A DNA stretch of 64,000 nucleotides from Parafrankia discariae. GTDB taxonomy: Bacteria > Actinomycetota > Actinomycetes > Frankiales > Frankiaceae. A model generated the notes under the pieces. That model was given only the letters and a program-made list of their open reading frames with translations, ran no database searches and was not told the DNA's origin. Position 1 is the stretch's first letter; every line of letters starts with the position of its first letter. The DNA lies in contig NZ_KB891219.1 in NCBI RefSeq assembly GCF_000373365.1, forward strand, positions 228,123-292,122, given 5' to 3'. A program made the position numbers and the translations under genes. Below are positions 25,367 to 37,543 of this stretch, in pieces.

Positions 25367-27493
25367 CTACCGGACGTTCGCGGCGTCCATTCCGCGCAGC
25401 TCCTTCTTCAGTTCGTTGACCTCGTCGCGCAGCCGGGCCGCCAGCTCGAACTGCAGCTCCTTGGCGGCCTCGTGCATCTGGTCGTCGAGCTGGCGGATGA
25501 GCTGGGCGAGCTCGTGGCGCGGCATGCCGGCGAGCTCCGCCGCGTACCGGCCGACCGCGTCTCCCGCCTTCGACTTCATCCCGGGCACCGGGGCCTTGCC
25601 GCGGGACTGCGCCCGGCCGCCGCCGCCGATCATCTCCTCGCCCGCCGACTCGCGGACCATGTCCTCGAGGATGTCGACGACCTTCTTGCGTAGCGGCTGC
25701 GGGTCGAGACCGCGCTCGGTGTTGTAGGCGACCTGCTTCTCCCGGCGCCGGTTCGTCTCCTCGATGGCCTTGCTCATCGACGGGGTGATCTTGTCCGCGT
25801 ACATGTGGACCTGGCCGGAGACGTTGCGGGCGGCCCGTCCGATGGTCTGGATCAGGGACTTGTCCGAGCGCAGGAAGCCCTCCTTGTCCGCGTCGAGGAT
25901 GGCCACCAGCGACACCTCGGGCAGGTCGAGGCCCTCGCGGAGCAGGTTGATGCCGACGAGCACGTCGAACTCGCCGCGGCGCAGCTCGGTCAGCAGCTCG
26001 ACCCGGCGCAGCGTGTCGACCTCGCTGTGCAGGTAGCGCACCCGGATGCCGAGCTCGAGCAGGTAGTCGGTGAGATCCTCGGACATCTTCTTGGTCAGCG
26101 TGGTGACCAGGATCCGCTCGTCGCGTTCCGCGCGGATCCGGATCTCGTGCACCAGATCGTCGATCTGGCCCTTGGTCGGCTTCAGCACGATCTCCGGGTC
26201 GAGCAGGCCGGTCGGCCGGATGATCTGTTCGACGACGCCGTCGCCGCGCCCCAGCTCGTAGGGCCCCGGGGTCGCCGAGAGGTAGACCGTTTGGCCGATG
26301 CGCTCCAGGAACTCCTCCCAGCGCAACGGCCGGTTGTCGATGGCGCTCGGCAGCCGGAAGCCGTGGTCGACCAGGTTCCGCTTGCGGGACATGTCGCCCT
26401 CGTACATTCCGCCGATCTGCGGGACGGTGACGTGCGACTCGTCGATGACCAGCAGGAAGTCGTCCGGGAAGTAGTCGAGCAGGGTGTGCGGGGCGGTGCC
26501 GGCGGCCCGGCCGTCGATGTGCCGGGAGTAGTTCTCGATGCCCGAGCAGAAGCCGACCTGGCGCATCATCTCGATGTCGTAGGTGGTGCGCATCCGCAGC
26601 CGCTGCGCCTCCAGCAGCTTGCCCTGGCCCTCCAGCTCGGCCAGCCGGTCGGTGAGCTCCGTCTCGATGCCGGCGATCGCCCGCTCCATCCGCTCCGGAC
26701 CGGCGACGTAGTGGGTGGCGGGGAAGACGAAGACCTCCTGCGACTCCCGGACGATCTCCCCGGTGAGCGGGTGCAGGTAGGTCAGTCGCTCGATCTCGTC
26801 GCCGAACATCTCGATCCGGACGGCGAGCTCCTCGTAGACCGGGAACACCTCGACGGTGTCGCCGCGGACCCGGAACGTCCCGCGGGTGAAGGCGAGGTCG
26901 TTGCGGGCGTACTGGACGTCGACGAAACGGCGCAGCAGACGGTCGCGCTCGATCTCGTCGCCGACGCGCAGCCGGACCATCCGGTCGATGTACTCCTGGG
27001 GGGTACCCAGGCCGTAGATGCAGCTCACGCTGGCGACGACGATCACGTCGCGCCGGGTGAGGAGGTTCATCGTCGCCGAGTGGCGCAGCCGCTCGACCTC
27101 CTCGTTGATCGAGGAGTCCTTCTCGATGTAGGTGTCGGTCTGCGCGATGTAGGCCTCGGGCTGGTAGTAGTCGTAGTACGAGACGAAGTACTCGACGGCG
27201 TTGTTCGGCAGCAGCTCGCGGAACTCGTTCGCGAGCTGGGCGGCCAGCGTCTTGTTGGGGGCCATCACCAGCGTCGGGCGCTGCAGACGTTCCACCAGCC
27301 AGGCGGTGGTGGCCGACTTGCCGGTGCCCGTCGCGCCCAGGAGCACGACGTCCTTCTCACCGGCCCGCACGCGGCGGGCCAGCTCGTCGATCGCCGCCGG
27401 CTGGTCGCCTGAGGGGGCGAAATCCGAGACGACCTCGAACGGCGCGGCCGAGCGATGGAGGTCCGTGGTGGGGCGTTCGAACGCTGTGCTCAC
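25367..27493 (-). CDS. uvrB: excinuclease ABC subunit B
   Basis: A 708-residue UvrB, the damage-verifying helicase-like subunit of nucleotide excision repair. Walker A is [14 protein letters not shown] near residue 45, the beta-hairpin [22 protein letters not shown] follows, the DExH box is VIDESH, and motif VI is in QTIGRAARN. The C-terminal UVR motif that binds UvrC is in [28 protein letters not shown]. The GTG at 27493 matches the family start; the frame upstream is spurious. A PucR-type gene lies 104 bases upstream on the same strand. No LexA box was found before it, in contrast to uvrA. Confidence 0.97.
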   Translation of the reverse strand: MSTAFERPTTDLHRSAAPFEVVSDFAPSGDQPAAIDELARRVRAGEKDVVLLGATGTGKSATTAWLVERLQRPTLVMAPNKTLAAQLANEFRELLPNNAVEYFVSYYDYYQPEAYIAQTDTYIEKDSSINEEVERLRHSATMNLLTRRDVIVVASVSCIYGLGTPQEYIDRMVRLRVGDEIERDRLLRRFVDVQYARNDLAFTRGTFRVRGDTVEVFPVYEELAVRIEMFGDEIERLTYLHPLTGEIVRESQEVFVFPATHYVAGPERMERAIAGIETELTDRLAELEGQGKLLEAQRLRMRTTYDIEMMRQVGFCSGIENYSRHIDGRAAGTAPHTLLDYFPDDFLLVIDESHVTVPQIGGMYEGDMSRKRNLVDHGFRLPSAIDNRPLRWEEFLERIGQTVYLSATPGPYELGRGDGVVEQIIRPTGLLDPEIVLKPTKGQIDDLVHEIRIRAERDERILVTTLTKKMSEDLTDYLLELGIRVRYLHSEVDTLRRVELLTELRRGEFDVLVGINLLREGLDLPEVSLVAILDADKEGFLRSDKSLIQTIGRAARNVSGQVHMYADKITPSMSKAIEETNRRREKQVAYNTERGLDPQPLRKKVVDILEDMVRESAGEEMIGGGGRAQSRGKAPVPGMKSKAGDAVGRYAAELAGMPRHELAQLIRQLDDQMHEAAKELQFELAARLRDEVNELKKELRGMDAANVR

Positions 27494-27597
27494 GAGTCCC
27501 AGAACACCACACGCCTCCGACAGTTTCCCGGCGGCGGTACCCGACCGCCCCGGCGGTGGCACCCGGCGGCCCCCGCGACCCCACGCGGCGTGGTCGC

Positions 27598-29376
27598 TCA
27601 GCGCGCGGCGCCCTCCCAGCCGAGCAGCCGGGCGCCGAGCACGGCGGTCTGCAGGACGTAGCGGTCCGTCGGTGAGGTCGGGTCGTGCCGGGTCAGCGCG
27701 TGGATGCGGTCGAGCCGGTAGGTGAGCGCGCGCACCGACAGGTGCAGCCGGCGGGCCGCGGCGAGCGCCACGCCGCCGGTCGCGAAGTAGGCGTCGAGCG
27801 TCTCGATCAGCGGCCCGGCACCGCCCCGCGCCGCCCGCAGCGGGCTGAGCACCGCGTCGACGAGCTCTTCCAGCGGCTCCCGGTCGCGGAGCAGCACCTT
27901 GTAGATGAGCAGGTCGTCGGCGTGGACGACCTGGCCGTCCAGCCGCAGCCGCCCGGCCAGCTCGACGGCGTTGCGGGCCTCCTCGTAGCCGATGCGCACG
28001 CCGGCGACCCCGCTGCGGGGCCGGCTGACCCCCAGCCGCCACACGAGCTCCGGCTCCACCGCCAGCCGCCCGGTGACCGCTTTGATGGCGGTGGACGGCG
28101 CGGCACCGACGGGGGAGAACGCCGGCAGCGGCGCGAACCCGGCGTCGCCGGGGCCGGGCGGGTCCATCCGGCGCCGGCCCCGCGGCGCCGTGACGCGCGG
28201 GCGGGCGGTCTCCCGGTCGAGCGCCGGCCGGTCGACCCGCGGGTGCCCGGAGCCGCCGTCCGGCCGGGCGTGCACGGGGTGATGGACGGGATGGTGCCCG
28301 GGGTGGTGACGGCCCGCCGCGGGATCGCTCACGCTGGTCACCCCGGCCCTGGTCGACCCGCCCACCGAACCGTCCGGCGACCCGTCCAGCGGTCGGTCGG
28401 CGGGGCGGCCGTCCGGTGCGGTGTTGTCGCCCGGCGTGATCGTCTCCGCGGGGGGGACGGGCCGGGTCAGGTCGGTCTCCTGCGGGACGACGCAGACGAG
28501 CAGCCCGTCCTTGGTCGCGACCAGGGGCTCCGTGGGGCACTGGGCGCGCAGCGCCTCCTCGATGCCGCGGACGACCGCCCGCCCGTCCAGGAAGCGCCGC
28601 CCGCCCGCCGCGACCAGCACGACGTGCGGCGCCTCCAGCCGCAGCCCGAACGCGGCGGCCCGCTCGAGCAGCGGCCCGAGCTCGGAGGTACCGGTGAGCA
28701 GGTCGTCCACCAGCTCGCGGCGCATCGCCTCCTCCGAGCGCGCCCGGGCCGCGCGGGCCCGCTCGTAGCCCTCGCACACCGCCGCGACCGCGTCGTCGCT
28801 GGCCCGTAGGACGGCCGACGCCGCCGCGCGGGTGCGCGAGACCGCCCCGACGGTCAGCCCGCTGAGATCCGTGGGATCACCGGCGCCCTCGGCACGCTGG
28901 GACTGCTGGGACTGCCGCGCGTGCTCGGCGTGCTCGGCATGGGCGGCGTGGGCGGCGGCCGGCGGCCGGCCGTCCGGGGCGGCCGGCAGCGCCCCCCCGT
29001 CCAGGATCGCCGGCGGTGTCCGTCCCAGGTCGCGCGCGGCCCGGTCGGCCTGGCGGACGGCGGGCAGCGACGGCCAGATCCGCCAGGTGGCGGAGAGGTA
29101 GAGGTCGACGAGCGCCGGCAGGGAGGCGCCGGACTCGGCGGCGGCCTGGCCGAGCGCCCGGAAGACGTCGAGCTCGGCGCGGGACAGCCGCCGGCCGCTG
29201 TCAGCCGCCGAGGCGAGCACCTCCAGATAGTTGCCCAGCAGGCCGGCGTGCAGGCGGGCGTCGGCCGCCGCGAGCACCGCGGCCCGGGGCAGCCGGGTGA
29301 GGCTGGTGCCGGGCAGCCCGGCTGGCATGTCGTCGTCCGGGAAAACCGGCCTGGGCTTTTGATCCCTTTTCGTCAC
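27598..29376 (-). CDS. PucR/CdaR-type transcriptional regulator
   Basis: A 592-residue regulator. The C-terminal about 55 residues ([32 protein letters not shown]...[13 protein letters not shown]) are the PucR-family helix-turn-helix; before it lies the family's GGDEF-like central domain ([32 protein letters not shown]). The N-terminal half is an alpha-rich sensor region of the type [32 protein letters not shown], with no named ligand. About 130 Pro/Gly/His/Asp-rich residues (roughly 380-500) interrupt the middle and include a His-rich run. The GTG at 29376 has a GGGGGGAGAG ribosome-binding site; the longer frame upstream is not protein-like. No target operon is evident, but uvrB lies downstream. 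Confidence 0.85.
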   Translation of the reverse strand: MTKRDQKPRPVFPDDDMPAGLPGTSLTRLPRAAVLAAADARLHAGLLGNYLEVLASAADSGRRLSRAELDVFRALGQAAAESGASLPALVDLYLSATWRIWPSLPAVRQADRAARDLGRTPPAILDGGALPAAPDGRPPAAAHAAHAEHAEHARQSQQSQRAEGAGDPTDLSGLTVGAVSRTRAAASAVLRASDDAVAAVCEGYERARAARARSEEAMRRELVDDLLTGTSELGPLLERAAAFGLRLEAPHVVLVAAGGRRFLDGRAVVRGIEEALRAQCPTEPLVATKDGLLVCVVPQETDLTRPVPPAETITPGDNTAPDGRPADRPLDGSPDGSVGGSTRAGVTSVSDPAAGRHHPGHHPVHHPVHARPDGGSGHPRVDRPALDRETARPRVTAPRGRRRMDPPGPGDAGFAPLPAFSPVGAAPSTAIKAVTGRLAVEPELVWRLGVSRPRSGVAGVRIGYEEARNAVELAGRLRLDGQVVHADDLLIYKVLLRDREPLEELVDAVLSPLRAARGGAGPLIETLDAYFATGGVALAAARRLHLSVRALTYRLDRIHALTRHDPTSPTDRYVLQTAVLGARLLGWEGAAR

Positions 29377-29653
29377 CTCATGCTCTCCCCCCGCTCGGCT
29401 GCCGAGTATCGGCAAGGAAATCGTAGACAAAGTCGCGGACTCCGGACGGTGTCTGCCGGGACGCCGAAGGGCAGGCTGGCATTGAGCCTGGTACGGGGCC
29501 CTCCGGGGCGCCGACGGCAGGCCGGCGCGGAGCGGATCCGGCCCCTCCCGGGGGTGATCCCGGCATCGCCCGTCGGCCCACCCGGCACCGCGATCATCGT
29601 CCCGCCCAGGTGCCAGCACGGCGAACCGAAGCCCCCGACGGAAGTGACTGACG

Positions 29654-30967
29654 GTGAAAGGCAAAGGATCTACCCGAGACATGTCCACGAAGGACGGCTC
29701 CCGCCCCACGGCGCTGCCGCCGATCGCGGTCCGCCCGGGCCTGTTCGTGTCCGTGGCGGTCGTGACGGTCGTGCTCGGCGCCCTCACTCTCCCCGCCACC
29801 GTGCCGAACCGCCCGGCCTTCGCCTACTTCAGCGGGGGCGTGCTCGGCGCGGGTCTGCTCGTCGCGATCCTGCTCGGGGCCGACCTGGCCCGTGCCGCCG
29901 CCGCGCGCCGGGCCGGGATCACGGTCACCGGGATCACCCTCGGCGCCTTCGGGAGCCGGCTGGGCCTCACCCCCGCACGTGGCCGCTCGGTCGACCGGGG
30001 CGGCGCCGGCCTGTCGAGCGGTGCCGGCCCGGCGAGCGGTGCCGGTGACCCCGGCACCCCGGTGACCGGTGACGCCCTCACCCCGGTGACCGGTGACGCG
30101 GTCGCCGACGCCGCGATCGCCCGCGCGGGCCTCATGGTGACGGCCCTGGCCGGGACGGTGCTGGTCGCCGTCGGCGCGCTCGCCCCCGGCGGAACGCTCG
30201 CCCTGGTCGGCGAACTGGCGCTCTGGGTCGGCACGTTCGCCCTGCTCGTCACCGTCGTCGACCTGCTGCCCGCGCCGCGCAGCGCCGGCGGGCGGATCCT
30301 CGCCGCCCGGGTGCTGCGCCGTACCGGTGACGAGGCGGCCGCGGGCGCGGCCGTGGCCCGCGCCGGGGTCATCACCGGGTGGACCCTGATCGTCTTCGGT
30401 GTGGCGGCCGTGTTCCTGGTCGGGCTGGTCGGCCTGTGGGCGATCCTCCTCGGCTGGCTCGCCCTCGGGACGTCCCGGCTCGCGCAGACGCAGGAACGCG
30501 CCTCTGCCGCGTTGCGGGGGGTCTTCGTCCGTGACGTGATGACGCCCGCCCCGGAGCCGCTGTCGTCCTGGAAGACAGTCGCCGCCGCGCTGGACGAGAC
30601 CGTGCTGCCGTCCCGCGGCTCGGTGTTCGGGGTCCGGGACTTCGCCGGTCCGCTGGTCGGCGTCGCCCTGCTCCGTGATCTCGCCGCGGTACCCGCGGAC
30701 GACCGCGGCCTGGCCCGGGTGTCCCGGGTGACCATCCCGCTGGACCGGGTCGCCACCGCCCGGCCGGAGGAGCCGCTCGCCGCGGTCGCGTCGCGGCTGG
30801 CCCGCCGGCCCGCCGCCGGTGTGATCGTCGTCGTCGCCGACGGCCCGGACGGCTGGCCCGTGATGGTGGGCACCGTGGGCCCGGGAGAACTGGCTCGGGC
30901 GCTGGAGACCACCCCGCTGCCCGGCCGGGTGGTCACCCCGGCCGGCTTCGGCCGCCGCCGCCGGTAG
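29654..30967 (+). CDS. site-2-protease-like (M50) membrane protein with CBS region, catalytic residues lost
   Basis: A 437-residue protein (428 if the ATG at 29681 is used; both have weak ribosome-binding sites). The topology and conserved context match M50 site-2 proteases with C-terminal CBS domains: a membrane segment near 30-50, then LLGADLARAAAARRAGITVTGITLGAFG where active members have HExxHA, and VVDLLPAPRSAGGRILAARVLRRTGDEA where active members have N/D-LLPxxPLDGGR. The two zinc His are Ala and Arg, the catalytic Glu is Asp, and the Asp ligand of LDGG is Ala. Two membrane segments and a CBS-like pair (FVRDVMTPAPEPLSSW onward) follow. A Gly/Thr-rich linker with a TPVTGDA repeat lies near 125-150. 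It is probably a pseudoprotease with a scaffold or sensor role (inference). Confidence 0.8.
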   Translation: MKGKGSTRDMSTKDGSRPTALPPIAVRPGLFVSVAVVTVVLGALTLPATVPNRPAFAYFSGGVLGAGLLVAILLGADLARAAAARRAGITVTGITLGAFGSRLGLTPARGRSVDRGGAGLSSGAGPASGAGDPGTPVTGDALTPVTGDAVADAAIARAGLMVTALAGTVLVAVGALAPGGTLALVGELALWVGTFALLVTVVDLLPAPRSAGGRILAARVLRRTGDEAAAGAAVARAGVITGWTLIVFGVAAVFLVGLVGLWAILLGWLALGTSRLAQTQERASAALRGVFVRDVMTPAPEPLSSWKTVAAALDETVLPSRGSVFGVRDFAGPLVGVALLRDLAAVPADDRGLARVSRVTIPLDRVATARPEEPLAAVASRLARRPAAGVIVVVADGPDGWPVMVGTVGPGELARALETTPLPGRVVTPAGFGRRRR

Positions 30968-31050
30968 TCGCGCCGCCCGTACTGATCACACCGGCCAACC
31001 GCTCGTCCCGGTCGTCCCGCCCGGGCCTGACCGCCCGTCTTCTGAACCGG

Positions 31051-31129
31051 CTCTGGTCACGCTGCTGGCAACGGCGCCCGGCGGACCAGAGCACAGCACT
31101 CCCGGCCGGGGCCGTCGCGCCCCGGCCGG
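31051..31129 (+). promoter_or_regulatory. two consecutive hairpins in the terC leader
   Basis: CTCTGGTC (31051-31058) pairs with GACCAGAG (31084-31091) around a 25-nt loop, and immediately after, CCGGCCGGGGC (31102-31112) pairs with GCCCCGGCCGG (31119-31129) around CGTCGC. Both are perfect. The second could terminate the upstream gene; together they could form a regulatory leader for terC, which starts 50 bases later. I do not see the conserved bases of the manganese (yybP-ykoY) riboswitch. Confidence 0.45.
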
Positions 31130-31179
31130 TGACCGCGGCCACCGGCCGCGACACCCTGTACCCACCCGAAGGAGATTCC

Positions 31180-32235
31180 GTGGATGTACCCGCCTGGGCC
31201 TGGGCCGCCTTCATCGGTGGCCTGCTCCTGTTGCTCGCCATCGACCTGCTCGCGCACCGCAGGGCGCACGTCATCGGCTTCAAGGAGGCCGCGTGGTGGA
31301 GCGTCGGCTGGGTGTCGCTGGGGGTGGCCTTCGCCTTCGTCATCTGGGCGTGGCAGGGCCCCGGCGCGGCCGGTGAGTACACGGCGGCCTACCTGCTCGA
31401 GAAGAGCCTCTCGGTCGACAACCTGTTCGTCTTCGCGCTGATCTTCTCGTACTTCAAGGTCCCGCGGGAGTACCAGCACCGCGTCCTGTTCTACGGCGTG
31501 CTGGGCGCCCTGGTGCTGCGCTTCCTGTTCATCGCGGCCGGCATCGCGCTGCTCGAGAACTTCAGTTTCGTGATCTACATCTTCGGTGCCTTCCTGCTGT
31601 ACACGGCGTTCAAGATGGTCCGCGACGACGGCGTCGACCTGGATCCGGGGCAGAGCCGGGCCGTCCGGCTGCTGCGCCGGGTGGTCCCGGTGACGGATGA
31701 CTACCAGGGGCAGCACTTCATCCTGCGGCGGGCCGGCAAGCTGATCGCCACCCCGCTGCTCGCCGTGCTGGTCGCGGTCGAGACCGCGGACGTCCTGTTC
31801 GCCTTCGACTCGGTGCCGGCGGCGCTCGGCGTGACGAACGAGACCTTCCTCGTCTACACCGCGAACGCGCTGGCGATCCTCGGGCTGCGATCGCTGTTCT
31901 TCCTCCTCTCCGGGCTGATGGAGAAGTTCCACCACCTGGCGACCGGGCTGGCCGTGATCCTCGCCTTCATCGGCGTGAAGATGCTGCTCACCGATGTCTG
32001 GCACATGCCGATCTGGCTGTCCCTCGTGGTGATCGCGGTGGTGCTGGCCGGGTCGATCGTCTGGTCGCTGGCGACGGAGCCGCCGGCCGCGGACGCGGAC
32101 GACGGCCAGGACGACCACGGCCACGGCGGGGCCGGCGGGATCGGCGCCGGCGATCGTCCGGTGACCGGCGCGGACACCCGGGTCGACACCCGGGTCGACG
32201 CGCCGGCGGCCAACGTGGCGGACCCCGGACGTTAG
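31180..32235 (+). CDS. terC: TerC/Alx family integral membrane protein
   Basis: A 351-residue TerC-family protein with about nine membrane segments. Family motifs: FKEAAWWSVGWVSLGVAFA, EYTAAYLLEKSLSVDNLFVFALIFSYFKVP with the conserved acidic residues in the membrane, VETADVLFAFDSVPAALGVT, and the final AFIGVKMLLTD. Members have been linked to tellurite resistance and to Mn2+ export, the latter often loading secreted metalloenzymes. The GTG at 31180 has a strong GAAGGAG site; the adjacent ATG is out of frame. The C-terminus is an Asp/Gly/His-rich tail (DADDGQDDHGHGG) that might bind metal. A structured leader lies upstream. Confidence 0.94.
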   Translation: MDVPAWAWAAFIGGLLLLLAIDLLAHRRAHVIGFKEAAWWSVGWVSLGVAFAFVIWAWQGPGAAGEYTAAYLLEKSLSVDNLFVFALIFSYFKVPREYQHRVLFYGVLGALVLRFLFIAAGIALLENFSFVIYIFGAFLLYTAFKMVRDDGVDLDPGQSRAVRLLRRVVPVTDDYQGQHFILRRAGKLIATPLLAVLVAVETADVLFAFDSVPAALGVTNETFLVYTANALAILGLRSLFFLLSGLMEKFHHLATGLAVILAFIGVKMLLTDVWHMPIWLSLVVIAVVLAGSIVWSLATEPPAADADDGQDDHGHGGAGGIGAGDRPVTGADTRVDTRVDAPAANVADPGR

Positions 32236-32250
32236 TCGCCGGCGGCGGGG

Positions 32251-32273
32251 CGGGCCCGGTTCAGGCGGGCCCG
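32251..32273 (+). terminator. hairpin after terC
   Basis: CGGGCCCG and CGGGCCCG, each itself palindromic, form an 8-bp stem around a 7-nt loop 15 bases after the terC stop. Moderate evidence in a very GC-rich stretch. Confidence 0.4.
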
Positions 32274-32401
32274 GTCCGGGCCGGCCGGCGGGCTTCGCCC
32301 CGCGTCGCCGTGGGCGGGTCCGGGCCGGCCCGGCCTGGCCTGGTGGGGCCGCGGGCGGCTTCCGGACGGCGGGTCCGCCGGGCCGGCGAGAGCTGCTCAT
32401 T

Positions 32402-32419
32402 ATTAATACGAATTAATAC
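32402..32419 (+). promoter_or_regulatory. AT-rich double repeat, possible operator or promoter upstream of the glycosyltransferase gene
   Basis: Two copies of ATTAATAC are offset by exactly 10 bases, one helical turn, forming the only strongly AT-rich island in this neighbourhood. ATTAAT is itself palindromic. A small GC-rich inverted repeat (CGGCG-acg-CGCCG, 32421-32433) abuts it. It lies about 115 bases before the glycosyltransferase start in a 299-base gap. The arrangement suggests a regulator-binding site or UP-type element. Confidence 0.5.
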
Positions 32420-32534
32420 TCGGCGACGCGCCGATTGTCCTGTGGGTGACACCGTGGCGCTCACGTTAGTGTTTTGTGGCAGCCGGGATCGTCCGGGTGT
32501 CCCAAATCCCTCTGTTTCTCGTCCAAGGCGGACT

Positions 32535-33599
32535 ATGCATAACCTTTTGGCCGTTGTTGTCTCCTATGGTGGATCACCGCAGCTCCACTGTCTTCTGGCG
32601 ACCCTGGCCGAGGTTTCCGGCTGCCGGGTCGCCCTGGTCGAGAACCGACCCGGCACGGTGCACGACGACCTGCCCGCGGACGTCGAGCTGTACGAGGGGC
32701 ACGGGAACGTCGGCTACGGAACGGCGGTGAACATCGCCGTGCTCCGTGCGCTGCGGCCCGGGCCGGCCCGGGAGCCGGGGTCCGGGTCCCCACCCGAGTG
32801 GCTGCTCGTCGTGAACAGCGATGTGACCATGCCCGGCGGCACCCGGGACCTGCTTCCCGACGTCCTCGGGTCGATGCCCGCCGACGCGGACGTGGTGGGT
32901 TTCCCGGTGTGGGGCGACAACGGCGGCTCCGGCCGGAGCACGGCGGTGCTTCCCAACATCCGGACGAATGCGTACACGGCGGTGCGCGGTGAGGCCGCCG
33001 CGGTCGAACGCTGGCCCGAGCTCTGCTATCCCGTCGGGGCTTTCTTCGCGATTCGTACCCAGACTTTCCTGCGACTGGGCGGTTTCGACCCGTCCTACTG
33101 GATGTACTACGAGGAAACCGACCTGTTCGCCCGTCTGCGCGCCGCGGGTGGCCGTATCGCCTGGATCGACGACTGCTGCCATGTCACCCACATCGGCGGT
33201 GGGACGGTCGGCCGGGCCGGCCTGATGTACGCCGAACTCGGCCGCTCGGCCGCCATCTACGCGCGGCGCCACGGCGACACGCTCGGCCGGGGCTGGCTCG
33301 CCGTCCACATGGCGCAGCTCGTGGCGCTGGCGCTGCGCAAGCTCGCGACCGGCCGGGCCGACGACGCGTTGCGCGCCTCCCGGATCCTGTCCGGCCTGGT
33401 GACGGGTCTGGCCCAGCCGCGCTGGGAGCCCGCCACCCGGTCCCGCTGGCGGGCCGTTCCGGTCGGCACCCGCCATGACCTGGGCCGGCTGGACACCGCG
33501 GCGCCCGGGGCCGGCGCGCCCGGAGAGATACCGGCTCCCCGGGTGTCCCTCACGTCCCACCCGGACCGGTCGTCACAGGTGACCGCCGGGTACCGCTGA
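32535..33599 (+). CDS. family 2 glycosyltransferase, rhamnosyltransferase-like
   Basis: A 354-residue GT-A fold glycosyltransferase. It starts LLAVVVSYGGSPQLHCLLATLAEVSG, then EGHGNVGYGTAVNIAVL, the nucleotide-sugar Asp region WLLVVNSDVTMPGG (N-S-D as the DxD equivalent), and GAFFAIRTQTFLRLGGFDPSYWMYYEETDLFARLRAAGGRI, where E-x-D is the likely catalytic base motif of WbbL-type rhamnosyltransferases. The His in VTHIGGGT is also family-typical. It is probably cytoplasmic or peripheral to the membrane, making cell-envelope polysaccharide. The ATG at 32535 has AAGGCGG upstream; the frame is open further but without support. No other envelope genes adjoin, so the acceptor is unknown. Confidence 0.87.
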   Translation: MHNLLAVVVSYGGSPQLHCLLATLAEVSGCRVALVENRPGTVHDDLPADVELYEGHGNVGYGTAVNIAVLRALRPGPAREPGSGSPPEWLLVVNSDVTMPGGTRDLLPDVLGSMPADADVVGFPVWGDNGGSGRSTAVLPNIRTNAYTAVRGEAAAVERWPELCYPVGAFFAIRTQTFLRLGGFDPSYWMYYEETDLFARLRAAGGRIAWIDDCCHVTHIGGGTVGRAGLMYAELGRSAAIYARRHGDTLGRGWLAVHMAQLVALALRKLATGRADDALRASRILSGLVTGLAQPRWEPATRSRWRAVPVGTRHDLGRLDTAAPGAGAPGEIPAPRVSLTSHPDRSSQVTAGYR

Positions 33600-33611
33600 C
33601 GGTCCGGCGCG

Positions 33612-34280
33612 TCACCAGCCGCGGGAGCGCCACTCGGCCAGGTGCGGGCGCTCGGCGCCGAGCGTGGTGTCCTTTCCGTGGCCCGGATAGATCCAGGTCC
33701 GGTCGGGCAGCGGACCGAACACCTTGGCCTCGAGGCCGTCCATCAGGGTGGCGAAGGCGGCGGCGTCCCCGAAGGTGTTCCCGGGGCCACCGGGGAACAG
33801 GCAGTCGCCGGTGAACAGGTGCGGGGCGGCGCCGTCCCGGTCGTAGAGCAGGGCCACCGACCCGGGCGTGTGCCCGACGAGGTGCACGACCCGCAGGGTG
33901 ACCTCGCCCACGCGCACCTCGTCGCCGTCGACGACCGGGTCCGTCGTCGGGACCGGGATGGCGGGCACGTCGAGCGGGTGCGCCACGGTGCGCGCCCCGG
34001 TCGCGGCCACGACGTCCTCGAGCGCCTGGACGTGGTCACCGTGCCGGTGCGTCGTCACCACGGTCGCCAGCCCGCCGTCGCCGACGAGGCGCAGCAGAGT
34101 GTCGGTCTCGTTCGCCGCGTCGACGAGCAGCTGCTCGCCGGTCGCGGCGCAGCGCAGGAGATAGCAGTTGTTGTCGAAGGGGCCGACCGCCACCTTGGTG
34201 ATCGTGAGGTCCGGAAGCTCGCGGGTGTCCGCCGGCCCGCCGACGGTGACCTCGCCCGTGTATCCGGCGCCGATGTTCAT
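33612..34280 (-). CDS. metallo-beta-lactamase-fold hydrolase, glyoxalase II-like
   Basis: A 222-residue MBL-fold enzyme. The metal motif is THRHGDH (HxHxDH), with further ligands in HLVGHTPGSVA, FTGDCLFPGG and the C-terminal YPGHGKDTTLG. The pattern DNNCYLLRC near the start places it in the hydroxyacylglutathione hydrolase-like subgroup, which in actinobacteria may act on other thiol esters such as mycothiol adducts (inference). The ATG has GAGGAG upstream. It is divergent from uvrA, with a 316-base shared regulatory region, and its stop is 12 bases from that of the glycosyltransferase. Confidence 0.9.
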   Translation of the reverse strand: MNIGAGYTGEVTVGGPADTRELPDLTITKVAVGPFDNNCYLLRCAATGEQLLVDAANETDTLLRLVGDGGLATVVTTHRHGDHVQALEDVVAATGARTVAHPLDVPAIPVPTTDPVVDGDEVRVGEVTLRVVHLVGHTPGSVALLYDRDGAAPHLFTGDCLFPGGPGNTFGDAAAFATLMDGLEAKVFGPLPDRTWIYPGHGKDTTLGAERPHLAEWRSRGW

Positions 34281-34510
34281 CACGGTTCTCCTCGATCTCT
34301 GTGTGGCCTGGTCCGCGCGGATCGTCCGGCCCCGGACCGCCGCGGTGGCGGCCCGGCGGCGTGGAGTGACCCACGGAGCGCGTCCATTCTGATCGGCGTG
34401 ACCGCCGTGTGTCCTGGTCGGAACAACGATGTGGGCTGCGAGGTTCCCTCGCCGGAGCCGGGCCTGGCCGGTGCGGGCGCGTCGGCCCGGGCGTGTAGCG
34501 TCGGACGGGT

Positions 34511-34526
34511 TCGAACGCGCGTTTGA
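34511..34526 (+). promoter_or_regulatory. LexA-type SOS box upstream of uvrA
   Basis: TCGAAC-GCGC-GTTTGA matches the actinobacterial LexA consensus TCGAAC-N4-GTTCGA in 11 of 12 defined bases. It lies 70 bases before the uvrA ATG in the 316-base gap shared with the divergent hydrolase gene. The rest of that gap shows no other gene or clear motif. This predicts DNA-damage induction of uvrA. Confidence 0.8.
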
Positions 34527-34596
34527 TCCGGCGCCGCCGTGGCACCCATGCCCGGGCGCCACCCACACCCGACCGAAGACCACGAGGGACCTGACG

Positions 34597-37494
<2,898 letters not shown>

Positions 37495-37543
37495 CGACGG
37501 GCGGGCGGGCCGCCGCCGCGCGGCCCGGTCAGGCCCGCGGGAG

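Noticed and set aside
27460..27495. TTCGAAC near the uvrB start as a second LexA box
   Set aside because: Only one half-site is present; the second half reads TGCTCA, and the match lies within the first codons.
30968..31179. Manganese (yybP-ykoY) riboswitch before terC
   Set aside because: Stems are present, but the conserved loop bases of that riboswitch are not visible; kept only as an uncharacterised structured leader.
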